In this document: positions 38,761 through 49,073 of the stretch, piece by piece
How positions within the stretch are numbered: the stretch's first letter is position 1
How the letters are laid out: every line of letters starts with the position of its first letter
Assembly (NCBI GenBank): GCA_005880985.1
Contig: VBIQ01000008.1
Location: 190,003 to 254,002 of the forward strand
DNA: 64,000 nt
Direction of reading: 5' to 3'
Source: Chloroflexota bacterium
GTDB taxonomy: Bacteria; Chloroflexota; Dormibacteria; Aeolococcales; Aeolococcaceae
Notes under the pieces: generated by a model
The model's input: only the letters and a program-made list of their open reading frames with translations
What the model was told of the DNA's origin: nothing
Databases searched by the model: none
Translations under genes and position numbers: made by a program

Positions 38761-38769
38761 TGCAATAAT
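38761..38769 (+). promoter_or_regulatory. Extended -10 promoter of recQ
   Basis: TGC plus AATAAT (38764-38769), 8 nt before the recQ ATG at 38777. Confidence 0.45.
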
Positions 38770-38776
38770 CCCGCCG

Positions 38777-40861
38777 ATGACGTCGACGGGCGGCGACACG
38801 CTCCTCGCGGCGCTGCGCCGTCACTTCGGCCACCATGACTTCCGCACCGGTCAGCGTGAGGTGGTCGAGGCGGTGGTGGCCGGCCGCGACACCGTGGTGG
38901 TGATGCCCACCGGCGGTGGCAAATCGCTGTGCTATCAGCTGCCCGCGCTGCTCTCTCCCGGCACCACGGTGGTGATCTCGCCGCTGATCGCCCTGATGCA
39001 GGACCAGGTGCTGGCGCTGCGTGCCCGCGGCATCGCCGCCGCCGCCCTCCACTCCAACCTCGATGGTGGCGAGCAGCGTCGCGCCCAGCTCGCCTACCGC
39101 CAGGGCGGCCTGAGCCTGCTCTATGTCGCCCCCGAACGTCTGGTGCGCCCCGACTTTCAGACGATGCTGGCAGAATCTCGACCGCCGCGGCTGGTGGTCG
39201 ACGAGGCCCACTGCATCTCGGAGTGGGGACACGACTTCCGTCGCGACTACCTTCGCATCGGCGAGGTCGCGGCGGCCCTGGAACCGGTGCAGCTGGTCGC
39301 CTGCACTGCCACCGCCACCCCAGAGGTCCGGCAGGACGTGGTGGCGCGCCTGGGCATGCGTGAGCCGGTCGCCTACGTGCACGGCTTCGCCCGCCCCAAC
39401 CTCCACCTGGCGGCGCTGCGGGTGCGCAGCGAGGCGGAGAAGCTCGCTCGCCTCGACGAGGTGATCGATCCCGCCGGCGGCCACGCCATCGTCTACGCCG
39501 GCACCCGGGCCCGGGCGGCCGCCCTGGCGGCCCGGCTCGGCGCCCGGTTCCCCACCATGCTCTACCACGGCGATCTGGCCGCCCGGGAGCGAGTGCGCGC
39601 CCAGGCTGACTTCGGCTCCGGACGGGTGCGGGTGGCGGTGACCACCAGCGCCTTCGGCATGGGGGTGGATGTGCCGACGGTGCGCCAGGTGATCCACGTC
39701 GCCCTGCCGTCGTCGCTCGAGGAGTACTACCAGCAGGCGGGACGGGCCGGGCGCGACGGGATGCCGGCAAGCTGTCTGATCATCCACGCCCCTGGGGATC
39801 GCCGTCTCCAGGAGTTCTTCATCGAGTCGGCGCATCCGCAACCTGCCGTCGTCGCCGGGGTGCACCGTTCGCTGCTGCTCTGCGGGCACGATCCGGGTGC
39901 GTGGCGCCTGGTGGCGCCGCGCGACCCGGCGGTGCAGACGCTCAGCGACGCCGGCGGCGACGCTGCTCGCGACCTCCTCCGCGATGCCGGCGCCATCGGT
40001 GCCGAGGGTCGCGTGGACAGCAGACCCGCCACCGTCGACCACGCCCGCGTCGCCGCCGTGCGCCGGCATGCCTATCACCGGCTCGAGCGTCTCATCGCCT
40101 ATCTGCAGCCAAACGGCTGCCGTCATCGGCGCATCCAGGAGCACTTCGGCGAGGCGGTCATCGCGGCGGGGTGCGCCAGTGGATGCGATGTGTGCGCGGC
40201 GACGGACACGATGCCGGCCGAGGCGCCGGTCGAGGACCGGGTGGTCCTCCAGGCGCTGAGCGCCGTCGCCCGGCTCAACGACCGGCTGGGGACGGTGCGC
40301 ATCGCCGGGGTGCTGACCGGCTCGCGGAGTCGCAGCGTCGTGTCCGTTCCCGGAGTGGTGGAGCTCGGCGTCTACGGTGCGCTGGCCGGGTGGCGCGAGA
40401 GCGACGTGGTCGAGCTGCTCCGTCGCCTGTTCGATGCCGGCGCGGTACGGCAGGGCGCACCCCCGTACGCCACGGTGGCGTTGACCGCGCTCGGGACGCA
40501 GGTGCTGCGTGGCGAGACTTGCCTGTCGATCGGCGATCCGCGCTCGGCGTCACGCGCGTCTCGACCCGGTGCCGCGGCCGCACCCGCAGCCCCGCTCAGC
40601 GAACCCGAGGTGGCGCGGTTCGAGCACCTCCGCGTTTGGCGCAGGAAGGAGGCGAGCCGGCGGGGGGTCCCCGCCTACGTCGTCCTCTCCGATCGCACGC
40701 TCACCGAGATCGCCCGGCGGCTTCCCGGAGACGAGGCCGGGCTGCTCACCGTGCCCGGGGTCGGTCCCGCCAAGCTTGCCCTGTACGGGGCGGCGTTGCT
40801 GCACCTCGTCGGCGAGCTGCGCGACAGGGCCGACGGACGCCCGGCGGCGGCTCCGGCGTGA
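38777..40861 (+). CDS. recQ: ATP-dependent DNA helicase RecQ
   Basis: 694-residue 3'-5' helicase. The N-terminal FRTGQREVVEAVVAG matches motif 0, MPTGGGKSLCYQLP is motif I, VVDEAHCISEWGHDFR is motif II (DEAH) with the aromatic-rich loop, and QQAGRAGRDG is motif VI. The RQC region has a zinc cluster (CRHRRIQEHFGE; CASGCDVC). A C-terminal HRDC domain (YVVLSDRTLTEIARRLP; LLTVPGVGPAKL) completes it. ATG 38777 is supported by the promoter; GTGA-coupled to holA. Confidence 0.95.
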   Translation: MTSTGGDTLLAALRRHFGHHDFRTGQREVVEAVVAGRDTVVVMPTGGGKSLCYQLPALLSPGTTVVISPLIALMQDQVLALRARGIAAAALHSNLDGGEQRRAQLAYRQGGLSLLYVAPERLVRPDFQTMLAESRPPRLVVDEAHCISEWGHDFRRDYLRIGEVAAALEPVQLVACTATATPEVRQDVVARLGMREPVAYVHGFARPNLHLAALRVRSEAEKLARLDEVIDPAGGHAIVYAGTRARAAALAARLGARFPTMLYHGDLAARERVRAQADFGSGRVRVAVTTSAFGMGVDVPTVRQVIHVALPSSLEEYYQQAGRAGRDGMPASCLIIHAPGDRRLQEFFIESAHPQPAVVAGVHRSLLLCGHDPGAWRLVAPRDPAVQTLSDAGGDAARDLLRDAGAIGAEGRVDSRPATVDHARVAAVRRHAYHRLERLIAYLQPNGCRHRRIQEHFGEAVIAAGCASGCDVCAATDTMPAEAPVEDRVVLQALSAVARLNDRLGTVRIAGVLTGSRSRSVVSVPGVVELGVYGALAGWRESDVVELLRRLFDAGAVRQGAPPYATVALTALGTQVLRGETCLSIGDPRSASRASRPGAAAAPAAPLSEPEVARFEHLRVWRRKEASRRGVPAYVVLSDRTLTEIARRLPGDEAGLLTVPGVGPAKLALYGAALLHLVGELRDRADGRPAAAPA

Positions 40862-41871
40862 CCGCGCCTCCGGGCCTTCTCCTGATCCATGGCGAGGACC
40901 GCTTCAGCATCGACGGCGAGGCGCGGTCGTGGCTGGCGGCGGCGCGTTCGCAGTGCTCCAGCGAGCTCAACGTCGAGGTCTTCGACGCCCCGGCACGGCT
41001 CGACCAGGTGCGCCGCAGCCTCGGCGAGGTCCCGTTCCTCGACCCCGAGCGGTACGTGCTGATCCGCGACGCGCCGCAGCTAGGCGAACGCTCCCGCCGC
41101 GGCAGCGACGGTCCCGAGGTTCTCGCTGGCGCGATCGCGCAGCGCTCACCCACCACCAGCGTGTGCCTGGCCGCTCATCACCGCGTCGCCCCCGCGCACC
41201 CCGTGCTGCGCGCGGTGCGTGAGGGCGGCGGAGTGGTGGTGCAACGCGACGTGCTCCGCGGACGCGAGCTGCGGGCATGGTTGGAGCGGCGGCTCGTCGA
41301 GCGAGGCCTTCGGCTTCCCCGCACCGCCGTCGACCATCTGCTGCGGGTCGGCGGTGCCGACCTGGGCGTCCTCGAGGGGGAGGTGGAGAAGCTCGCCGCC
41401 TACGCGGCCGGTGGCGGCGCGCTCACGGCGGAGGCGGTGACGCGGCTGGCGGCCGGGGACGAGCAGGTGGCGATCTGGGAGGTGGTGGAGCGTCTGCTCT
41501 CGCCGCCGCCCGGACGGGGAGCGGCCGCCCTCGAGGGCCTGCTCGCCGACGGCGTCTCCAGCCAGTACCTGATCACCACTCTCGCCGGCCAGCTGCGTGA
41601 CCTGCTCGTCGCCCAGGACCTGCTCGCCCAGAAGGGCGGAGGACCGGCGGCCTTGTCCCGGGACCTGGGGCTGCCGCCCTGGAGGGCGGAGCGGCTGGCG
41701 CGTCAGGCCGGGGCGGTCCCGACGGTGGTGGTGGAGGAGTGGCTGCGGACCCTGCAGCGGCTCGACGCCGACGTCAAGGGTGGCCGCGCCAACGACGCGG
41801 ACGGCCTGGTCGGCTTCGGGCTTCGTGCCGCCCGATCCGTGGCCCGGCCGGGGGAGCCTGGCCGCCGCTGA
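40858..41871 (+). CDS. holA: DNA polymerase III delta subunit
   Basis: 337 residues, normal size. Clamp-loader wrench that opens the sliding clamp. The order fits HolA: LLLIHGEDRFSIDGEA at the start, then RRSLGEVPFLDPERYVLI (family pattern for clamp contact), GRELRAWLERRLVERGL, a lid with LRVGGADLGVLEGEVEKLA, and a C-terminal collar QYLITTLAGQLRDLL plus LDADVKGGR. The GTG start overlaps the recQ stop. It is followed convergently by rpsT; holA-rpsT adjacency is common in bacteria. Confidence 0.9.
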   Translation: MTAPPGLLLIHGEDRFSIDGEARSWLAAARSQCSSELNVEVFDAPARLDQVRRSLGEVPFLDPERYVLIRDAPQLGERSRRGSDGPEVLAGAIAQRSPTTSVCLAAHHRVAPAHPVLRAVREGGGVVVQRDVLRGRELRAWLERRLVERGLRLPRTAVDHLLRVGGADLGVLEGEVEKLAAYAAGGGALTAEAVTRLAAGDEQVAIWEVVERLLSPPPGRGAAALEGLLADGVSSQYLITTLAGQLRDLLVAQDLLAQKGGGPAALSRDLGLPPWRAERLARQAGAVPTVVVEEWLRTLQRLDADVKGGRANDADGLVGFGLRAARSVARPGEPGRR

Positions 41872-41922
41872 CGGCCCGACCGTCCCGCCTCACGCGAATC
41901 CGGCGACCGCCGGCCCGCGGGC

Positions 41923-42462
41923 TCAGCTCTTCTTCGTCCGGCTCCTGGTGGCGGTCTTGCGGGGCGCAGGTGCCTCGGTCTCGCCCGCCTTGGGCTTGGC
42001 GGTGGCGGTGCCCTTGGCGGCGGCGACCCGAGCCGCGGCTGCCTTGGCGGCGGGGGTGCTCGCGCTCTTCGCGGCGGGCTTGGCTGCCGCCTTGGCGCCG
42101 GTCTTCGCCCGGCCGGCTCCGGCGCGTGTCGTGCGTCCCTTGGCCCCGCCCGCTGCGGTGGCGCGGGCGGCGGTCTGCTCGGCGCCACCGGCGGCGCCCA
42201 GCAGCCGGTTGGCCATGATCACCAGCCGCGACTTGCGGCGGGCGGCGTTCTTGCGATGAAGGATCCCCTTCTCCGCGGCGCGATCGAGCGCGCTGATGGC
42301 GCTGCGCAGCCGCTCCTCGACGTCGACCTCGACGTCGGCGCCGAGCAATGCTCGCCGCGCCCCGGTGATCCTGGTGCGCACCGCGGAGCGGACGGCGCGG
42401 TTGCGGATGTGTTTGCGCTCGTTGGAGCGGATGCGCTTGCGCGCGGAACGGGTGTTGGCCAC
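41923..42462 (-). CDS. rpsT: 30S ribosomal protein S20 with long histone-like tail
   Basis: The first 90 residues are bS20: ANTRSARKRIRSNERKHIRN, TRITGARRALL, and the C-terminal helix KGILHRKNAARRKSRLVIM. Family members normally end there. This one continues about 85 residues of Ala, Lys, Pro and Thr (AAKPAAKSASTPAAKAAAAR), like a histone H1 or mycobacterial HupB tail, and is probably disordered and nucleic-acid-binding. GTG 42462 follows GGGAG and gives the family N-terminus; the much longer open frame upstream is antisense to ispE. Confidence 0.93.
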   Translation of the reverse strand: MANTRSARKRIRSNERKHIRNRAVRSAVRTRITGARRALLGADVEVDVEERLRSAISALDRAAEKGILHRKNAARRKSRLVIMANRLLGAAGGAEQTAARATAAGGAKGRTTRAGAGRAKTGAKAAAKPAAKSASTPAAKAAAARVAAAKGTATAKPKAGETEAPAPRKTATRSRTKKS

Positions 42463-42521
42463 TGTGCTCCCGGAAATATGACAAGGCGCGAGCGCTGATC
42501 GCCCGACCGCAGGACCGCGGC

Positions 42522-42530
42522 AGTATAGCA
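42522..42530 (-). promoter_or_regulatory. Extended -10 promoter of rpsT
   Basis: TGC plus TATACT (42527-42522) on the minus strand; the leader is about 53 nt, which leaves room for the S20 autoregulation known in other bacteria. Confidence 0.5.
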
Positions 42531-42594
42531 GCGGCTCGAATTCGCCAAGCCGCGACCGGGGCCTGACCACCATCGCGTCCGGCGGCCGGCCGGG

Positions 42595-42600
42595 TACCGT
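42595..42600 (+). promoter_or_regulatory. -10 hexamer of ispE
   Basis: TACCGT, 7 nt before the ispE ATG, so the A of ATG is the expected +1. Confidence 0.45.
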
Positions 42601-42606
42601 CACCTC

Positions 42607-43497
42607 ATGCTGGTGGTGCCTGCCTACGCGAAGGTCAACCTCGCCCTGGAGGTGCTGGGACGCGGTGCCGACGGCTGGCACGAGATCTCGACGGTGATCG
42701 TCGGCATCGACTGGCACGACCTGGTGGGCGTCACCCTCCGGCGGCGAGACGGTGTTCCGGTGCGCCTCCACCTGTGCGGCGAGGCGGCGACGGCGGTGCC
42801 GGCGGACGAGCACAACCTTGCCGCCCGCGCCGCCGCTGGCCTGCTGGAGACAACCGGCGGGGACGGTCCCGGCCTGGACGTCTGGCTGTGCAAGCGGATC
42901 CCCGCGGCTGCCGGACTGGGCGGAGGATCCGCCGATGCCGCCGCCGTGCTCCGGGCCGGAGGGGCGGCGCTGGCGGCGTCGGGACTGCCCGTCCCGCCCG
43001 CCAGGCTGATGGAGACCGCCGCCTGTCTGGGCAGTGACGTGCCGGCGCTCCTCGCCGGAGGCGCGGTGCTCGCCCGGGGTCGAGGCACCCGCCTCGAGCG
43101 GCTGGGCGACGCCCCGCTTCATCTCGCGGTCGCGATGGCGGGGGAGTGCAGCACCGCCGGCGCCTACCGGGCTCTCGAGGACCGCGAGCGTCACGGCGAC
43201 GGCCGGGTCGAGCGGCTGGTCGCCGCCCTCGGCTCCGGAGTCGCGCCCGTCGATGAGGACTGCGGCAGCGCCCTGGAAGCCGGTGCCCGCCGATCCTCGC
43301 CCTCGCTGGCGTCGTCGCTGGACCACCTCCGGTCCGCGGTCTCGCAGCGCCGGTGGCACCTGACCGGGAGCGGCGGGGCCGCCTTCGCGCTCGCCGCCGA
43401 TGCCGCCGAGTGCGCCCGCCTGGCCGGCGCCGCGGCGAGCGCCGGCTTCCCCTCGCGCGCGTGCCGCACGGTGGCGGCGGAGAGTGCGCCCCCGTGA
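42607..43497 (+). CDS. ispE: 4-diphosphocytidyl-2-C-methyl-D-erythritol kinase
   Basis: 296-residue GHMP kinase of the MEP isoprenoid pathway. AYAKVNLALEVLGRGADGWHEI is represented by AYAKVNLALEV and DGWHEI at the N-terminus; the ATP loop is IPAAAGLGGGSADAAAVL; the C-terminal GHMP motif is LTGSGGAAFAL. Length and motif spacing are normal. It heads an operon with murT and gatD by GTGA and ATGA overlaps, tying isoprenoid (undecaprenyl carrier) supply to lipid II modification. Confidence 0.95.
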   Translation: MLVVPAYAKVNLALEVLGRGADGWHEISTVIVGIDWHDLVGVTLRRRDGVPVRLHLCGEAATAVPADEHNLAARAAAGLLETTGGDGPGLDVWLCKRIPAAAGLGGGSADAAAVLRAGGAALAASGLPVPPARLMETAACLGSDVPALLAGGAVLARGRGTRLERLGDAPLHLAVAMAGECSTAGAYRALEDRERHGDGRVERLVAALGSGVAPVDEDCGSALEAGARRSSPSLASSLDHLRSAVSQRRWHLTGSGGAAFALAADAAECARLAGAAASAGFPSRACRTVAAESAPP

Positions 43498-44900
43498 GTC
43501 CCGACCTGCGCCTGCGCAGCGCGGTGCTCGCCGGCAAGGCGGCGGCGACGGCGAGCCGCATGCTGCGCCGCGGCGGCGGCACCACCATCCCCGGGGACGT
43601 TGCCCTGGCCGTCGACCCGCGCGCGCTCGGCAAGCTGGCCGCCGGCCTCCCCGGCGGCGTGGTGCTGGTCACCGGTACCAACGGCAAGACGACCACGGCC
43701 GGCCTGATCACCACCGCCCTCCGGAGCAACGGCGAGCAGGTCCTCAACAACTCCAGCGGCGCCAACCTTCTCTTCGGGCTCTGCGCCGCCGCCGTCGCCG
43801 ACGCCGATGGCGCCGGGCGGATGCGCTCGCGGCTCGCCGTCTTCGAGGTCGACGAGCTCTGGCTGGAGCAGGCGGTCGCCGAGCTGCGGCCGCGGGTGGT
43901 GGTGCTGCTCAACCTGCTGCGCGACCAGCTCGATCGCAGCGGCGAGCTGGAGACCACCGCGGCCCAGGTGGGACGGGCGCTGCGGCGACTTCCGCCGCAT
44001 GCCGCGATCGTCGCCAACGTCGACGATCCGCTGGTCACCGCGCAATGCCTGGATCTGCCCGGGCTGGTTCCCGTCGGCATCGACGCCGACGACTTCCTGC
44101 TCCCGGGCCTGCCGCATGCCGCCGACGCGCGCGCCTGTCCCCGCTGCGGCACAGCCCTGCTCTTCGAGCGGGTGGTGCTCGCTCACTGCGGCACCTACGC
44201 GTGCCCCACCGGTGACTTCGTCCGGCCCCAGCCGGCCACCGCGGTCACCGCAATCGGCGCGCCCGCGATCGACGCGCTCCGCCTCCAGCTGTCCGACGGT
44301 GCGGTGGTCAGCGCGGCGGTCGGCGGCGTGTACAACGCCTACAACGTTCTCGCCGCCTACGCTGCCGTCCGGGCCCTCGGCATCGACCCCACCCGCGCCG
44401 CCGCCGGCATCGGTGGGTTCCGTCCCCGCTTCGGGCGCCAGGAGCGACTGCGCCTCTTCGGCCGCGAGATGCGATTTCTCCTGGCCAAGAACCCGGCGGG
44501 CTTCGACGAGGTGCTGCGCACCGCGGACGAGCTCGGTGACGCGGCCGCCTACCTGATCGCCATCAACGACCGCATCGCCGATGGTCGCGACGTCTCGTGG
44601 TTGTGGGACGTCGACTTCGAGCGGCTGGCACGCTCGCGCCGCCGGCCGAAGGTGGTCGCCGCCGGCTCGCGTGCTCACGACCTGGCGGTGCGGTTGAAGT
44701 ACGCCGGCGTCGATCAGCAACGGGTGACGGTCGAGACCGATCCCGAGCGGGCGCTGCGCCGGCTCGCCACCACCGGAGATCCCGCCAGCGAGGCGGTGGT
44801 GGTGCCCACCTACACCGCGATGCTCGAGCTCCGCCGCGTCGCCGAGCGCAGCGGTGCGGCCAGCGCCTTCTGGTCGGAGCCGGTGGGGACCCCGTCATGA
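43494..44900 (+). CDS. murT: Lipid II isoglutaminyl synthase subunit MurT
   Basis: 468-residue Mur-ligase-like subunit that with GatD amidates the D-Glu of lipid II. The ATP loop is VTGTNGKTTTAG; FEVDELWLEQAV and LLNLLRDQLDRSGE are typical; a Cys-rich zinc ribbon insertion (CPRCGTALLF; HCGTYACP) is characteristic of MurT. The C-terminal DUF1727 region contains LLAKNPAGFDEVLRT. GTG 43494 overlaps the ispE stop; the gatD ATG overlaps its own. Its presence implies amidated peptidoglycan. Confidence 0.95.
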   Translation: MSPDLRLRSAVLAGKAAATASRMLRRGGGTTIPGDVALAVDPRALGKLAAGLPGGVVLVTGTNGKTTTAGLITTALRSNGEQVLNNSSGANLLFGLCAAAVADADGAGRMRSRLAVFEVDELWLEQAVAELRPRVVVLLNLLRDQLDRSGELETTAAQVGRALRRLPPHAAIVANVDDPLVTAQCLDLPGLVPVGIDADDFLLPGLPHAADARACPRCGTALLFERVVLAHCGTYACPTGDFVRPQPATAVTAIGAPAIDALRLQLSDGAVVSAAVGGVYNAYNVLAAYAAVRALGIDPTRAAAGIGGFRPRFGRQERLRLFGREMRFLLAKNPAGFDEVLRTADELGDAAAYLIAINDRIADGRDVSWLWDVDFERLARSRRRPKVVAAGSRAHDLAVRLKYAGVDQQRVTVETDPERALRRLATTGDPASEAVVVPTYTAMLELRRVAERSGAASAFWSEPVGTPS

Positions 44901-45736
44901 GCCGGCCCCTGCGCATCGGGCACCTCTACCCCGACGCCATGAACATCTACGGCGACGTCGGCAACGTCCGCACCCTGGTGCAGCGGGCCCGATGGCGCGG
45001 CATCGATGTCGAGGTGCTGGCCATCGGCCCCGGTCCGGCCGAGCTGGCCGAGTACGACCTGCTCTTCATGGGCGGCGGGCAGGACCGCGACCAGTCGCGC
45101 ATCTTCGGCGACTTCACCGAGCACAAGGGCTCCGCCATGGAACACGCGCTCGAGGACGGCGTGGCAGTTCTGGCCGTTTGTGGCGGATATCAGCTGCTCG
45201 GAGAGAGCTACGTCGACGCCGACGGCCACGAGCTCACCGGCCTCGGGCTGCTCGACCTGCGCAGCAGCGCGGGCCATGACCGCTGGATCGGCAACGTGGT
45301 GATCGAGGCGGACGCCTCCCTGCAGCTGCAGCCGCGCACCGTGGTGGGCTTCGAGAACCACGGGGGACGCACCCGGCTGGGAGCCGGGCTCCACCCGCTC
45401 GGGCGGGTGGTCGTCGGTGGTGGCAACAACGGCGAGGATGGCGGCGAGGGGGTGGTGCGCGGACGGTTGATCGGCACCTACCTGCACGGCTCGCTGCTGC
45501 CCAAGAATCCGCACCTCGCCGACTGGCTGCTGGCGACGGCCCTAGCTCACCGCGACGCCGCCGGCCTCGTCGCCGCGCTCTCGCCGCTCGACGACTCGGT
45601 GGAGATGGCTGCGCATTCGCGGGCGCTGGAGCTGGCAATGGCGGAGCGCGGACGCAGAGCGGTGCCCCTGCGCGGCCGCGGTGCGCCCGCCGCTGACGGG
45701 CGGCGTGGTTGGCTGCCCTACAATCCGCACCCGTGA
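44897..45736 (+). CDS. gatD: Lipid II isoglutaminyl synthase glutaminase subunit GatD
   Basis: Class I glutamine amidotransferase that feeds ammonia to MurT. Starts IGHLYPDAMNIYGDVGN, typical of GatD/CobQ-like enzymes. Catalytic Cys95 is in LAVCGGYQLLG and the catalytic His197 in TYLHGSLLPKNP. 279 residues; the last 30 are basic and extra. Coupled to murT by ATGA, and its stop overlaps the GTG of the next gene. Confidence 0.95.
   Translation: MSRPLRIGHLYPDAMNIYGDVGNVRTLVQRARWRGIDVEVLAIGPGPAELAEYDLLFMGGGQDRDQSRIFGDFTEHKGSAMEHALEDGVAVLAVCGGYQLLGESYVDADGHELTGLGLLDLRSSAGHDRWIGNVVIEADASLQLQPRTVVGFENHGGRTRLGAGLHPLGRVVVGGGNNGEDGGEGVVRGRLIGTYLHGSLLPKNPHLADWLLATALAHRDAAGLVAALSPLDDSVEMAAHSRALELAMAERGRRAVPLRGRGAPAADGRRGWLPYNPHP
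45719..45724 (+). promoter_or_regulatory. -10 hexamer inside the gatD 3' end
   Basis: TACAAT, 9 nt before GTG 45733 of the next gene, suggesting separate expression besides operon read-through. Confidence 0.35.
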
Positions 45737-46617
45737 CGGTCGTCGACGCCCGCGCCCCCGCATCGCCGCCGACCCCCGAGGAGTGCGAGCATCCGGCACC
45801 GGTGCGCGGGGTGATGGCGCACGAGTTCGCCACCTACCAGGGGGCGATGGGCCCTGAGGGCAAACGCCGCACCGTGACCCACTACGGGCCGGTGCTCGGG
45901 GGTCTTCCCATTGAGGCCTGGCACTGTGAGCTGTGCGGCCTGTTGCGACTCACCTTCCCCGATGGTCGCGTCGAGGAGCGTCGCCTGTTCCCCGGGCCGC
46001 AGCCGGGGTTGCTGGCGGTGCCCTCCGCCTACGATCCCGACGCCGTCGGCTATGGGATGCAGGCGCGCGTGTCGGGGCTCAGCGCGCCGGCGGAGCTGAT
46101 GGCCGCGCTGCTCCCGCCGCCGGCGCCGGCGGGTCCCAACGTGATCGAGCGCGTCGCCGCAGCGCTTCCGCCGCTGGGCGCAGTCACGTGGGCGACGGTG
46201 ATCCTGCTCGCGGCCACCTGCATCGGACTGCTGCTGGCCGGCTACCTGGCGGTCTACGACTATCAGACCTCGTCGGTGGAGGGACCGCTGGTCATCGCAG
46301 TCGGGTGCTGTTTCGCCGCCGCAGTGGGCGTCCAGATCCTCTCGGTGGTGCAGCGTCACTACTTCCCAATGCCGCCGCTTCGGCCAAGCGTCGCCGTGAC
46401 CATGCGCGAGCGGCCGCGACTCGATCCGGCGACTCGCATCATGGTGGCGCTGATGGGACTGGTGGCGACCGGGCTGCTGCTCGCCGGCATTCTCGCGGTG
46501 TACACGTACTCGACCCCGGCGGCCGAACATCCCCTGGTGATCGGCATCATCGTCTGCTTCGGTGCCGCCATGGTGGTGAAGATCGTCGACGCCACCACGC
46601 GACACTTTCTGCGTTAG
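45733..46617 (+). CDS. Hypothetical four-helix membrane protein with duplicated unit
   Basis: 294 residues, not recognised. A soluble N-terminal half contains WHCELCGLLRLTF, a CXXC knuckle that may bind zinc. The C-terminal half is two copies of a two-helix unit: compare LLLAGYLAVYDYQTSSVEGPL with LLLAGILAVYTYSTPAAEHPL (each shown within 21 residues only as LLLAGYLAVYDY and LLLAGILAVYTY), each followed by a second helix and a short RHYF or RHFL end. This is an internal tandem duplication. GTG start overlaps the gatD stop. Confidence 0.6.
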   Translation: MTVVDARAPASPPTPEECEHPAPVRGVMAHEFATYQGAMGPEGKRRTVTHYGPVLGGLPIEAWHCELCGLLRLTFPDGRVEERRLFPGPQPGLLAVPSAYDPDAVGYGMQARVSGLSAPAELMAALLPPPAPAGPNVIERVAAALPPLGAVTWATVILLAATCIGLLLAGYLAVYDYQTSSVEGPLVIAVGCCFAAAVGVQILSVVQRHYFPMPPLRPSVAVTMRERPRLDPATRIMVALMGLVATGLLLAGILAVYTYSTPAAEHPLVIGIIVCFGAAMVVKIVDATTRHFLR

Positions 46618-46649
46618 CCGGCGCTGTCCGGGGCGCGGCGAATGAACCC

Positions 46650-48073
<1,424 letters not shown>

Positions 48074-48077
<4 letters not shown>

Positions 48078-49042
48078 GCGGAGCGCTGGTCGGAGTCGAC
48101 CTCGGCGGCACGCTGATCCGCGCCGCGGTTGCCACCGGCGCCACCACTCACGGTCCCCTGGTCCGCCACCCCACCCCGGCGACCGGCGGTCCCGAGGCGG
48201 TGCTCGACGCGGTTGCCGCGGCGGTGCGCGAGGCCACCGGCGGCGAGACGCCGGGCGGAGTGGCCATCGGCATTCCCGGTCCGCTCGATCCCGCCACCGG
48301 GATGGTGTACACCGCTCCCAATCTCGCCGGCTGGCACGACGTCGCCGCCGGCGGGATGCTGCGGGAGCGCGTCGGCAGTGACATCGCGGTCCAGAACGAC
48401 GCCAGGCTGGCGGGGTTTGCGGAGTGGACCGCGGGCGCTGGACGCGGGACCCGCCACTTCATCTTCATGACCGCGAGCACCGGCATCGGCGGTGGCCTGG
48501 TGATCGGCGGCGAGCTGCACGCCGGAACTGCCGGGACCGCGGGCGAGTTGGGACACATGATCGCCGACCCCAACGGGCCCGGCTGCACGCAGGGCCATCG
48601 CGGCTGCCTCGAGGGGATCGCCTCGGGGACCGGCATGGTTCACCGGGCGCGTCTGCTGCTGGAGGGCGGAGCCACGTCGAGTCTCAGCGCGGTCCCCGCC
48701 GATGGCCTCGACGCCCGCGCTATCGAGGACCACGCCAACGCGGGGGACGCCCTGGCGCGGCAGCTGTTCGACGACGCCGGCCGCGCCCTGGGGTTGGCGA
48801 TCGGCGGCCTGATCAACGAGCTCAGCCCGGAGGTCGTCGCCATCGGCGGCGGGCTCAGCCAGGCCGGTGACCTGCTCTTCGCACCACTGCTCGCCGCGGT
48901 GCCGGACATGGCCTTCGCGGTACCACTGTCGCGCTGCCGCATCGTGCCGGCACAGCTCGGCACCGACGCCGGGATGGTCGGCGCCATCGCCTGGGCGGGG
49001 CGCTGCTTCGGACCGCCGCCAACGGCGGCGTCACCGCCGTGA
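48074..49042 (+). CDS. ROK family glucokinase-like sugar kinase
   Basis: 322 residues. GVDLGGTLIRAAV is the phosphate-binding start, GIPGPLDPATG and NDARLAGFAEW the substrate loop with the catalytic Asp, and TASTGIGGGLVIGGEL the second phosphate loop. The ROK zinc site normally reads CxCGxxGCxE; here it is CTQGHRGCLE, so one Cys is Gln. Pairing with zwf suggests glucose as substrate, which is inference; other ROK kinases act on N-acetyl sugars or fructose. Confidence 0.85.
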
Positions 49043-49060
49043 CCGGTGCCCGCGGACCTG

Positions 49061-49066
49061 TACCCT
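49061..49066 (+). promoter_or_regulatory. -10 hexamer setting a TTG start
   Basis: TACCCT, 8 nt before TTG 49074; supports a leaderless TTG initiation for the racemase-fold gene. Confidence 0.4.
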
Positions 49067-49073
49067 GCGGCGG

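Noticed and set aside
41872..41922. Possible terminator between holA and rpsT
   Set aside because: The genes are convergent, but I found no clear hairpin with T-run on either strand.
42010..42150. Repetitive Ala/Lys codons in the rpsT tail as a DNA repeat array
   Set aside because: It is protein low complexity with imperfect codons, not a CRISPR or tandem DNA repeat.
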